Shown here: positions 18,170 through 25,750 of the stretch, in pieces
Position numbering within the stretch: position 1 is the first letter of the stretch
Layout: every line of letters begins with the position of its first letter
From: Bacteroidota bacterium
Lineage (GTDB): Bacteria; Bacteroidota; Bacteroidia; Chitinophagales; Chitinophagaceae
NCBI GenBank assembly: GCA_028876495.1
Contig: JAGWRO010000088.1
Span: forward strand, 1-50,788
Reading direction: 5' to 3'
Length of the DNA: 50,788 bases
The notes under the pieces: model-generated
What the model was told of the DNA's origin: nothing
Seen by the model: only the letters and a program-made list of their open reading frames with translations
Databases searched by the model: none
Position numbers and translations under genes: made by a program

Positions 18170-18177
18170 TATCTTTG
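18170..18177 (+). promoter_or_regulatory. -7 element TATCTTTG almost abutting the aminotransferase start
   Basis: TATCTTTG matches TAnnTTTG exactly, and only 4 nt (CGCC) separate it from the ATG at 18182. Transcription would begin at or next to the start codon, implying a leaderless or near-leaderless message. Confidence 0.55.
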
Positions 18178-18181
18178 CGCC

Positions 18182-19384
18182 ATGCTATCAATAAGTAACC
18201 GCGGTAAAATCATGCCTGCCTCTCCTATCCGAAAGCTGGTACCCTTTGCAGAAGCTGCAAAGAAGAAAGGAATTACAATATATCATTTAAATATCGGCCA
18301 ACCGGATATTGAAACACCACCTGAGATACTAGCTGCTGTCCGCAATTCTGATTTTAAAATTCTGGAATACAGTCATAGTGCAGGTAATGAAAGCTATAGA
18401 AAAAAATTAGTAGAATATTACCAGAGTGTAAATATCAATGTAGATCATAATGAGATCATGGTAACCACCGGAGGAAGTGAAGCCATTTTGTTCGGCTTTA
18501 TGAGTTGCCTTGATGCAGGAGATGAGGTTATTATCCCTGAACCGTTTTATGCAAATTATAATGGATTTGCTGTTTCAGCAGGCATCCATATAAAACCAAT
18601 TACTTCAAATATTGAAACGGGTTTTGCATTGCCTTCTATTGAAGAATTTGAACAACTAATTACCGATAAAACCAAGGCCATCCTCATATGCAACCCAAAC
18701 AATCCAACAGGGTATTTATACAGCAGGGAAGAATTGGAAGTTCTGAAAGCGATCATTAAAAAGCATAATCTTTACCTGTTTTCGGATGAAGCCTACCGTG
18801 AATTTTGTTATGAAGGCGAACATTTCAGTGCCATGCAGTTGGAAGGAGCAGAAGACAATGTAATCTTAATGGATACGATCAGTAAACGGTATAGCGCCTG
18901 TGGGGCAAGGATCGGTACATTGGTAACACATAACCAGGAAGTACTGCAAACCGCCCTGAAATTTGCCCAGGCAAGATTAAGTCCGCCGGGTTTTGGCCAG
19001 ATACTGGGTGAAGCAGCTGTTGACCTTCCTTCAGATTATTTTGAAGGAATAAAAGCCGAATACAGGTTAAGAAGAGATACCATCGTAAAAAGACTAAACA
19101 ATATACCTGGTGTTTTTTGCCCCAACCCTGGTGGTGCGTTTTATGTAATGGCGTCATTATCTATTGATGATGCGGATATCTTTTGCCAATGGCTGCTCAA
19201 TTCTTTTGAGTACAACGGTGCTACGGTAATGTTGGCCCCCGGCACCGGTTTCTACGGAACAGAAGGATTGGGCAAATCGGAAGTGAGGATTGCCTACGTA
19301 TTGAATGTGGAAGCGATCCATAAAGCAATGGATTGCCTGGAGAAAGCGTTAGAAGTCTATCCTGGAAGAATTGAAAATCAGTGA
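18182..19384 (+). CDS. Pyridoxal-phosphate aminotransferase, class I/II (AspC-like)
   Basis: The 400-residue fold-type I enzyme has the N-terminal NIGQPDIETPP motif, TTGGSEAILFG (cofactor phosphate), ICNPNNPTGYLYS (substrate and PLP contacts) and the Schiff-base lysine in DTISKRYSACGARIG. It ends with the substrate carboxylate motif VRIAYV. This matches the aspartate/branched-chain group of class I aminotransferases; the exact amino acid cannot be decided. It is a single gene between two tRNA genes, with a very short predicted leader. Confidence 0.88.
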   Translation: MLSISNRGKIMPASPIRKLVPFAEAAKKKGITIYHLNIGQPDIETPPEILAAVRNSDFKILEYSHSAGNESYRKKLVEYYQSVNINVDHNEIMVTTGGSEAILFGFMSCLDAGDEVIIPEPFYANYNGFAVSAGIHIKPITSNIETGFALPSIEEFEQLITDKTKAILICNPNNPTGYLYSREELEVLKAIIKKHNLYLFSDEAYREFCYEGEHFSAMQLEGAEDNVILMDTISKRYSACGARIGTLVTHNQEVLQTALKFAQARLSPPGFGQILGEAAVDLPSDYFEGIKAEYRLRRDTIVKRLNNIPGVFCPNPGGAFYVMASLSIDDADIFCQWLLNSFEYNGATVMLAPGTGFYGTEGLGKSEVRIAYVLNVEAIHKAMDCLEKALEVYPGRIENQ

Positions 19385-19388
19385 TTGG

Positions 19389-19423
19389 AAAAGTATCGGG
19401 GAGCGGACTGGAACTGCCTACCG
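19389..19423 (-). pseudogene. Decayed 3' fragment of the tRNA-Met gene
   Basis: Positions 19389-19409 repeat 19713-19733 perfectly (21 bp, covering the 3' acceptor and start of the T arm of tRNA-Met). Similarity then continues with substitutions to about 19423. No 5' half exists. Immediately after it, 19425-19438 resembles a dispersed repeat also seen near 50598. Confidence 0.75.
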
Positions 19424-19717
19424 CCTCAGGCTGATTTGGATCCCATCTGGATAGTCAAAATACCTTAACTGCTTTCTCTTCTATCACCTAGTCGAATAAT
19501 ATAACCATTACTTTCAAATTGATCTCTTATTTTCTACCAAATTCATTCTTTATCCTTCATCTTTAAGATTTTTTCTTTTAAGGGCTTTTGATTTATACAT
19601 TACAATCTCCCTAATAAATTCGGAGTGAATCTAATATAATTTTTTTGGCGAGTGGGTGAGAATAATATGTAAACTGTATAATTCACCGAGATAGGAGTGG
19701 CGAAAGGAAATTAAAAG
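19424..19717. other. Non-coding stretch between tRNA fragment and tRNA-Met
   Basis: No open frame of any size or hairpin was recognised. It is bounded by the 21-bp direct repeat, so it could be what remains of an inserted segment or of a duplicated tRNA. Confidence 0.4.
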
Positions 19718-19791
19718 TATCGGGGAGCGGACTTGAACCGCCGACCTTCGGGTTATGAATCCGATGCTCTAACCAGCTGAGCTACCCCGAC
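19718..19791 (-). tRNA. tRNA-Met (anticodon CAT)
   Basis: The minus strand forms a cloverleaf. Acceptor GTCGGGG pairs with CCCCGAT, the D arm is GCTCAGCTGGTTAGAGC, the anticodon loop TTCATAA lies between TCGGA and CCCGA, and the T arm is GGCGG-TTCAAGT-CCGCT. It is of the elongator type; an Ile2 identity by CAU modification cannot be excluded. CCA is not encoded. Confidence 0.92.
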
Positions 19792-19986
19792 ATTTTGGGC
19801 GGCGAAGATAATACTTTGCCCAAAAAATACAATGCAAAAAAATGCTATTTTAGTTTAGCTTTTCAAATTTTTAAAGACTGGTTGCAGTAAATGAACAAAT
19901 TCCCCTGTTTCCAATTTTCAATTCTGATAAAATAAAAATGCCCACCCGAAAAAATCAAAGTGGACATTTCAATAATTCAAAAATTC

Positions 19987-22176
19987 TTACCTCGCTCCCG
20001 GAGGACAATTTTTCCTCAAATAATCAGTATATAACGTTGATAAAAATTTTCTCGTTCCCTCTCCTTCTGAAATAGCATGAGTGCGATTGGGAAAAGGCAT
20101 AAACTGAAAGGTTTTATTGTATTTTATCAACTCATTCAACAATGCTTCTGCATTATCGTACTGCACATTATCGTCGCCGGTACCATGGATGAATAATAAA
20201 TGACCCTGGAGATTTTTTGCATAATGTATGGGCGAGCCCAAAATATAATTCTCTTTATTTTCAGGAATCAACCCCATATATCTTTCCTCATAAATATTGT
20301 CATAAAACAACATGTTGGTAACTGCGGAAATTGAAATGCCCGTTTTGTATATTTCAGGATATTGGAACATTAGGTTTAAGGTAGATGAACCTCCGCCGCT
20401 CCAGCCCCAAACTGCCACACGGTCTTTATCAAAATAAGGCTTTTCTAATATCTTTTTTGCAGCCATTGCCTGGTCGTGAATGTTCAATCTTCCGATTTCA
20501 CCATAAATAGATTTTCTCCATTCCGCACCTCTTAAAGATGGAGTGCCGCGGTTATCAACTGATACCTGGAAATATCCGTCCTTGCTCATATCTCCCTGGT
20601 ATAAAAAATTATGTTGCGCTCCAAACTGATCGCCAACGGTAGAAGCTGCAGGCTCTCCGTATACATAAAATACGACAGGGTATTTTTTGGTAGAATCAAA
20701 ATTATCAGGATAAACCATCCATCCATCCAGGGTAATATTATCCTCAGTAATTACTTTAAAATAATGCACGTTACTATTTTCATTTACTTTCATGTTATTA
20801 GTAATGCTCTTTTCCGGGTTTAAAGGTTGCCCGTCAGGCAGAGAGATCCACTCCCCGGCAGGATAGGTTTTATAATTGGAAAAAGTATGAAATGCATATT
20901 TTGCCTCCGGTGAAATATTGTAATCATGAGTGCCCACTTCACCAGAAGGAGAAAGCGGTTCCAGTTTTCCCGTTCCATCCAGCTTTGTACGGAATAGATA
21001 AAGTTGAGTTGCATTATTGGGCGAAGCCATAAAATAGACATACCCATTTTTATCGTCAATGCATTTAATATTATCAATATCATAATTGCCTTTGGTAACC
21101 AGTGTTTCTTTGCCGGCACGGCTAACCAGGTAAATATGACGCCAGCCATCCTTTTCAGAAACCCACAAAAAGTCTTTTCCTTTATCAAGCCAATCCCAAC
21201 CTGTAGGATCATCATCATTCCATCTCGATTTTATGTCGATAAACGCTTTATCTGTTTCAGTATAAAAGTTTTTGGCAGCGCCGGTATTCACATCGCAATA
21301 AAACAATTTGCTTTCATTTTGTTTGCGGTTTAATTGTTGCAAAACGACTTGAAAAGAATTATCGGCCCATTCCATCCTTGGAATATAATGTTCCTGAGGA
21401 TCCCCGGGAACTTTCATCCATTTTATATTATCATTATCCACCGTAACAACACCGATACGAACGGGAGACGGTGGCTGGCCAACTTTTGGATATTCTACCG
21501 GAATAACAATTGAGTAAACCGAATCGGTTGTATTCAACATATAATAATCGCGGGTTTTTCTTCCGTCCACCTGCCAGAAAGCAATTTTTTTGCTGTCAGG
21601 ACTCCAGCGAAAACCATCACGACAACCAAATTCTTCTTCGTACACCCAATCAAAAGTGCCGTTCACAAATTTGCGTGTACCATCTACCGTTAGTGGCTTT
21701 ATTTTATGCGTTAACAGATCTTCCACATACAAATTATGACCACTAACATAACCGGCCTTCTTTCCATCAGGAGAAATTTTTGCAAACATTAATGATTGGG
21801 ATGGAAGTGTTTTACCCAGTTGAGTTAATTTATTAGTAGTTAAATTCAAAACCCAGTAATCGCCGCGGGTATGATATCTCCACACTTTAGCTGTGTTCGT
21901 AAATATCAGCAGCATTTTATAATCAGGAGAAAAACTGTAAATATTAAATTTGAGAGGTGTTTGTGCTCCCGCCGGAATCAACTGATCTTTGTGTACCAAA
22001 ATCGTTTCCTCCCGTGTTTTTATATCTGCTTTTACAATATTTCCATCTTTTATTTCCAGCATTGAATTTCCATCATCTGTCCAATAAATTTGTTTAGGCC
22101 TGAACTGTGAAAAGGAAGTAAATGTTGAGATTGAAAAGAGGATAATTAATAAGAATCTTACCGGTTTATGCTTCAT
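19987..22176 (-). CDS. Dipeptidyl peptidase IV family serine peptidase (S9B)
   Basis: The 729-residue exported protein (signal peptide ending TFTSFSQ) has an N-terminal beta-propeller and a C-terminal alpha/beta hydrolase domain. The catalytic serine is in GWSGGG (S593); the acid and histidine lie in GTGDDNVQYDNAE and FPNRTHAIS. The propeller carries DWVYEEEFG, the double-Glu motif that anchors the peptide N-terminus in DPP-IV enzymes. It therefore probably releases X-Pro or X-Ala dipeptides in the periplasm. It is divergent from the S4 protein gene with an 80 bp shared promoter region. Confidence 0.93.
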   Translation of the reverse strand: MKHKPVRFLLIILFSISTFTSFSQFRPKQIYWTDDGNSMLEIKDGNIVKADIKTREETILVHKDQLIPAGAQTPLKFNIYSFSPDYKMLLIFTNTAKVWRYHTRGDYWVLNLTTNKLTQLGKTLPSQSLMFAKISPDGKKAGYVSGHNLYVEDLLTHKIKPLTVDGTRKFVNGTFDWVYEEEFGCRDGFRWSPDSKKIAFWQVDGRKTRDYYMLNTTDSVYSIVIPVEYPKVGQPPSPVRIGVVTVDNDNIKWMKVPGDPQEHYIPRMEWADNSFQVVLQQLNRKQNESKLFYCDVNTGAAKNFYTETDKAFIDIKSRWNDDDPTGWDWLDKGKDFLWVSEKDGWRHIYLVSRAGKETLVTKGNYDIDNIKCIDDKNGYVYFMASPNNATQLYLFRTKLDGTGKLEPLSPSGEVGTHDYNISPEAKYAFHTFSNYKTYPAGEWISLPDGQPLNPEKSITNNMKVNENSNVHYFKVITEDNITLDGWMVYPDNFDSTKKYPVVFYVYGEPAASTVGDQFGAQHNFLYQGDMSKDGYFQVSVDNRGTPSLRGAEWRKSIYGEIGRLNIHDQAMAAKKILEKPYFDKDRVAVWGWSGGGSSTLNLMFQYPEIYKTGISISAVTNMLFYDNIYEERYMGLIPENKENYILGSPIHYAKNLQGHLLFIHGTGDDNVQYDNAEALLNELIKYNKTFQFMPFPNRTHAISEGEGTRKFLSTLYTDYLRKNCPPGAR

Positions 22177-22245
22177 ATATTTTGCTATTTATGGGTAAAA
22201 ATACAGAAACGCGTTTAGCTTACCTTGCCTTTTATATAAATGGAA

Positions 22246-22253
22246 TAAATTTG
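22246..22253 (+). promoter_or_regulatory. -7 element TAAATTTG just before the S4 protein start
   Basis: TAAATTTG fits TAnnTTTG exactly and a TTG lies 18 bp upstream (22225-22227). Only 3 nt separate it from ATG 22257, so the message may be leaderless. Confidence 0.5.
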
Positions 22254-22256
22254 TGT

Positions 22257-22646
22257 ATGGCAGAAAAAGAAAAACTGAGAATTGATAAATATTTATGGGC
22301 CACCAGGATCTTTAAAACAAGAAGCCTCGCATCCGAAGCGTGTAATACAGGAAAAGTGAAGTGCAACGGAACAAATGTAAAACCTGCTAAAACGGTGGCT
22401 TTAGGTGATCTTTATGAAATAAAGACTGAACAAAAAAAATGGAAAATTGAAGTGACTTCCTTTTTACACAACCGCGTAAAATATGAGGAAGCCATCAAAT
22501 ATTATCTGGACCTTTCGCCAAAAGAAACTCTTGATAAAACACAAACCAGCGCTTTTGTTTTTAATACCGGAAAAAGAAAAAGCAAACAAGGCAGGCCTAC
22601 GAAAAAGGAGAAAAGAAAGTTGGATGATTTATTTGGTGAATGGTGA
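22257..22646 (+). CDS. S4-domain RNA-binding protein (HslR/Hsp15-like)
   Basis: From ATG 22257 the 129-residue protein begins LRIDKYLWATRIFKTRSLASEACNTGKV, the classic S4 domain start of the Hsp15 family. A basic C-terminal tail (GKRKSKQGRPTKKEKRK) follows. Hsp15 binds stalled 50S-peptidyl-tRNA complexes in E. coli. The upstream frame to ATG 22182 adds 25 poorly conserved residues and would start before the promoter box at 22246, so it is rejected. trmD lies 114 bp downstream on the same strand, possibly co-transcribed; both act on RNA. Confidence 0.88.
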   Translation: MAEKEKLRIDKYLWATRIFKTRSLASEACNTGKVKCNGTNVKPAKTVALGDLYEIKTEQKKWKIEVTSFLHNRVKYEEAIKYYLDLSPKETLDKTQTSAFVFNTGKRKSKQGRPTKKEKRKLDDLFGEW

Positions 22647-22662
22647 ATAGTGAATTGAAAAA

Positions 22663-22755
22663 CTTCAAAACCAATTAACCAATAAACTAACAAACTAAAT
22701 AAAGTAATTAACTAAATGAACCAATTAACTAATAAACGAATTAACCAATTAACTT
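22663..22755. repeat. AT-rich low-complexity repeat of AATTAAC/AATAAAC words
   Basis: The spacer before trmD is built of variants of CCAATTAAC and AATAAAC. A 19-bp word (22669-22687) recurs with one mismatch exactly 50 bp later (22719-22737). Almost no G is present on the plus strand. Confidence 0.75.
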
Positions 22756-22760
22756 CTTAA

Positions 22761-23435
22761 ATGAAAATCGACATTATATCTGTTGTTCCACAATTAATGG
22801 AAAGTTTTTTTGCTCATTCAATTTTGAAGAGAGCCAAAGAAAAAGGATTGCTGGAAGTAAACCTCATCAATTTAAGAGATTATACCCATTATAAACATGA
22901 CCAGGTAGATGATTACCAGTTTGGTGGTGGTGCGGGTTTGGTAATGATGATCGAACCGTTGGTGAATGCTATTGAATCTTTGAAGGATAAAACTTCGTAC
23001 GATGAAATTATTTTTCTTACTCCGGATGGAGAAATGTTTGATCAAAAGATGGCCAACAGTCTATCTCTAAAAAACAATTTACTCCTTATCTGCGGGCATT
23101 ATAAAGGCATTGACCAAAGAGTGCGTGATCATTTTATTACCAAAGAAATTTCTATTGGCAATTATGTTTTAAGCGGAGGAGAACTAGGCGCTGCGGTTTT
23201 GGCAGATGCTATCGGCAGGTTGATCCCCGGTGTATTAAATAATGAAACTTCTGCACTTACTGATTCTTTCCAGGATAACTTACTAGCACCGCCTGTATAT
23301 ACGAGACCTGAAAAATTCAGAGAGTGGAAAGTGCCTGAAATTTTAATGAGTGGAGATCATAAAAAAATTGAAGAATGGAGGCATGAAAAATCTGTTGAAA
23401 GAACCAAAGAGAGAAGGCCGGATTTGATAGATTAA
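22761..23435 (+). CDS. trmD: tRNA (guanine37-N1)-methyltransferase
   Basis: The 224-residue SPOUT enzyme methylates G37 of tRNAs with S-adenosylmethionine and prevents frameshifting. The N-terminal [12 protein letters not shown] and [13 protein letters not shown] blocks and the trefoil-knot motifs [13 protein letters not shown] and [13 protein letters not shown] are all present, as is the DDYxxGGGxGM-type loop. Length is normal. Its stop overlaps the last codon of the convergent Uma2-like gene by 4 bp. The usual neighbours rpsP, rimM and rplS are absent here. Confidence 0.97.
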   Translation: MKIDIISVVPQLMESFFAHSILKRAKEKGLLEVNLINLRDYTHYKHDQVDDYQFGGGAGLVMMIEPLVNAIESLKDKTSYDEIIFLTPDGEMFDQKMANSLSLKNNLLLICGHYKGIDQRVRDHFITKEISIGNYVLSGGELGAAVLADAIGRLIPGVLNNETSALTDSFQDNLLAPPVYTRPEKFREWKVPEILMSGDHKKIEEWRHEKSVERTKERRPDLID

Positions 23436-23962
23436 AAAGAAATATTTGTTCCTAAAATCTTAGAGTTGATCTTACCGATAATGGATTTCTGTTCTTCATA
23501 TTTTCCTTTTCTAAGAAAAAAAGAATTAACATATTTCGATTCCGGATCAACGATAAAATATTCTGTTACTCCAAATTTCTCATAAACTGATTTCTTCTCT
23601 TTGTAATCCAATTTAGCAGTGGACGGAGAAAGTATTTCAATTATCAAATCGGGAGCGACATACAAACCATCTTTTTGTACTTTATCAAGGTTTTTATTTT
23701 CGATAAAAAGAAGATCGGGTTGTAAAATGTTTTGTTCTGAAAAATGTACATCATAGGGTGCTATCCTTACCTCGCCTAATTTATTTTTTCTTAAGTAAAG
23801 AGAAATTTCAACATTAATTTCATTCAGAATTACCTGATGAATATTTGGCGGAGCAGGACTCATAATTAGTTGGTTGTTGATAAGTTGGCACAACGTTCCT
23901 TCAGGGAGGCTTTCCCAAACTTCCAGTATTGTTTTTGGCGGACGTGCTAATGCTTGTGTCAT
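23432..23962 (-). CDS. Uma2 family (DUF820) putative endonuclease
   Basis: The 176-residue protein has the PD-(D/E)XK-like core of the Uma2 family: [26 protein letters not shown], then [24 protein letters not shown]. Members are abundant in Cyanobacteria and Bacteroidota; many are found near mobile DNA, and their biological substrates are unknown. It is a single gene overlapping the trmD end by 4 bp in convergent orientation, and no toxin-antitoxin partner is visible. Confidence 0.85.
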   Translation of the reverse strand: MTQALARPPKTILEVWESLPEGTLCQLINNQLIMSPAPPNIHQVILNEINVEISLYLRKNKLGEVRIAPYDVHFSEQNILQPDLLFIENKNLDKVQKDGLYVAPDLIIEILSPSTAKLDYKEKKSVYEKFGVTEYFIVDPESKYVNSFFLRKGKYEEQKSIIGKINSKILGTNISF

Positions 23963-24274
23963 AGTTGTATAAAATTACAAATATTTTCTTTGACAGTAAA
24001 AGAACATATTTTTTAAATTTTTATTTAGTACACAAGCACAATTAATAAAAGTAATTGTAAATCATAAGCCATCAAATTCGGATTGAGTAGAATAAAAAAG
24101 GTAGCTATTTTGCCACCTTTAATTGTAAAAACTGTTGATCACCTAAAATTGCTTTTGCGAAGCAACTATTTTAATCCTTTTTCCGACTTATTATTAGAAT
24201 CCTCTGATTTTAGATTTAAGATTAAATGGTTAAGGTTTTAATTGTCCGGGCTTTTTTACAAAGCCCGGTTTTAT
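23963..24274. other. Intergenic region with two hairpins
   Basis: This gap has a weak 9-bp hairpin with one mismatch at 24097-24120 and a perfect one at 24246-24268 (listed separately). No coding frame is seen. Confidence 0.5.
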
Positions 24275-24275
24275 T
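24246..24275. terminator. GC-rich hairpin downstream of the alpha-oxoamine synthase gene
   Basis: A perfect 9-bp stem CCGGGCTTT/AAAGCCCGG (24246-24254, 24260-24268, 5-nt loop) sits 6 bp past the minus-strand stop. The T-rich run is on the plus side (24269-24275), so termination is best formed for plus transcription; for the minus gene the U tract is missing. Confidence 0.6.
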
Positions 24276-25552
24276 TAAGCTACTGTTTTTTGGTAATACC
24301 CTGAATCTGACATGTCGGGAATATCTTCAGCTTTATATTCACCTGCATCTAATTTCTTTTTGGTCTCTTCAAAAGCTTTTAAAGTAATATCAACATCCTC
24401 ATCAGTATGCGCAGCCGTAGGAATGATCCTGAAGATAATTTCGCCTTTAGGAATTACCGGGTAAACCACCACTGAGCAGAAAATATTATAGTTCTCGCGA
24501 ATATCCATTACCATATTCGTAGCTTCAGGCAAGCCGCCTTTCATGTACACCGGCGTTACAGGACTGTTAGTGGCGCCAATATCAAATCCTTTTTCTTTTA
24601 ACCCTGTCTGCAAACGGTTTACAATGTGCCATAATTTTTCACGCAACTCAGGCATGGTTTTCAACATTTGCATTCTTGTAAGCATGCCATCCACCACTAC
24701 CAAAGGAAGACTCTTTGCATAAATTTGAGAGCGAACGTTGTATCTCAAAAACTCAATCACCTCTTTAGGGCCGGCAATAAATGCGCCTATGCTTCCCATA
24801 CTTTTTACAAAAGTGCTGAAGTAAAGATCTACCTTATCCTGACAACCTTGTGCTTCATCTGCACCAGCACCCGTTGGCCCCATAGAACCAAATCCATGTG
24901 CATCGTCTATCAATATCCTGAAATTATATTTTTGTTTTAAAGCAACAATTTCTTTTACTTTTCCCTGAGTGCCACTCATTCCAAAAACACCTTCTGTGAT
25001 CAAAAGAATACCACCCCCCGTTTTTTGTGCCATTACGGTTGCACGTTGCAATTGTTTTTCACAATCTTCAATATCGTTATGTTTAAACTTATAACTGTAA
25101 CCTATATGTAGCCTTACACCATCTACAAGGCAGGCGTGTGCTTCGCCGTCATAAACAATTATATCATGACGATTTACCAATGCATCTATACAACTCATCA
25201 CACCCTGGTATCCAAAGTTCAGCAACATTGCATCTTCACGGCTTACAAAGTCAGACAATACCTTTTCCAATTCTTCATGCAAAAATGTATTTCCACTCAT
25301 CATCCTTGATCCCATCGGATTACCCATTCCCCATCTTTCAGCAGCTACAGCATCAATTTTCCTTGCTAACGGATGATTCACCATTCCCAGATAATTATTT
25401 AAACTCCAAACTATTTTTTCTTTTCCACGAAAAATCATCCTGTTTCCTAATTCACCTTCTAGTTTGGGAAAAGCAAAATATCCGTGCGCCCTTTTCAGGT
25501 GGGCACCGATTGGACCAGCATCTTTCTTCATCTTTTCAAAAAGGTCATTCAT
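24275..25552 (-). CDS. Alpha-oxoamine synthase family PLP enzyme (Kbl/serine palmitoyltransferase-like)
   Basis: From ATG 25552 the protein has 425 residues. It shows the AOS family pattern: NNYLGMVNHP, GSRMMSGNTFLHEELE, LNFGYQGVM, ILIDDAHGFGSMGPTGAG (cofactor Asp and His) and the lysine loop STFVKSMGSIGAF. Enzymes of this family condense an amino acid with an acyl-CoA (glycine C-acetyltransferase, 8-amino-7-oxononanoate synthase, serine palmitoyltransferase). Extra N- and C-terminal stretches of about 30 residues make it longer than Kbl. I cannot choose the substrate; a lipid role is possible because Bacteroidota make sphingolipids. The upstream frame to 25624 would precede the promoter box at 25582 and is rejected. 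Confidence 0.8.
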   Translation of the reverse strand: MNDLFEKMKKDAGPIGAHLKRAHGYFAFPKLEGELGNRMIFRGKEKIVWSLNNYLGMVNHPLARKIDAVAAERWGMGNPMGSRMMSGNTFLHEELEKVLSDFVSREDAMLLNFGYQGVMSCIDALVNRHDIIVYDGEAHACLVDGVRLHIGYSYKFKHNDIEDCEKQLQRATVMAQKTGGGILLITEGVFGMSGTQGKVKEIVALKQKYNFRILIDDAHGFGSMGPTGAGADEAQGCQDKVDLYFSTFVKSMGSIGAFIAGPKEVIEFLRYNVRSQIYAKSLPLVVVDGMLTRMQMLKTMPELREKLWHIVNRLQTGLKEKGFDIGATNSPVTPVYMKGGLPEATNMVMDIRENYNIFCSVVVYPVIPKGEIIFRIIPTAAHTDEDVDITLKAFEETKKKLDAGEYKAEDIPDMSDSGYYQKTVA

Positions 25553-25581
25553 GTAATTTGATTTATGGTTGTTAATGTGCG

Positions 25582-25589
25582 CAAAAGTA
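25582..25589 (-). promoter_or_regulatory. Putative -7 element (TACTTTTG) of the alpha-oxoamine synthase gene
   Basis: The minus strand reads TACTTTTG, an exact TAnnTTTG match 30 bp before the ATG at 25552. It also argues against the longer start at 25624. Confidence 0.5.
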
Positions 25590-25750
25590 CAATATAGCAC
25601 TTTAAAAATAATGGGTAAGTACAAAGATTTACCCAGTCAATGATGAACATCATATTCACTTTCTAAGAAAGACTTTTTTAGTCCTTGGTAACATTTATTT
25701 CATTTTAATTCCCCCTCATGAGTAATTACCTTCGTCCGAAAAAAATTCAG

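Noticed and set aside
22669-22737. Two near-identical words 50 bp apart that might suggest CRISPR-like spacing
   Set aside because: Only two copies, low complexity, no dyad symmetry and no cas genes in the window.
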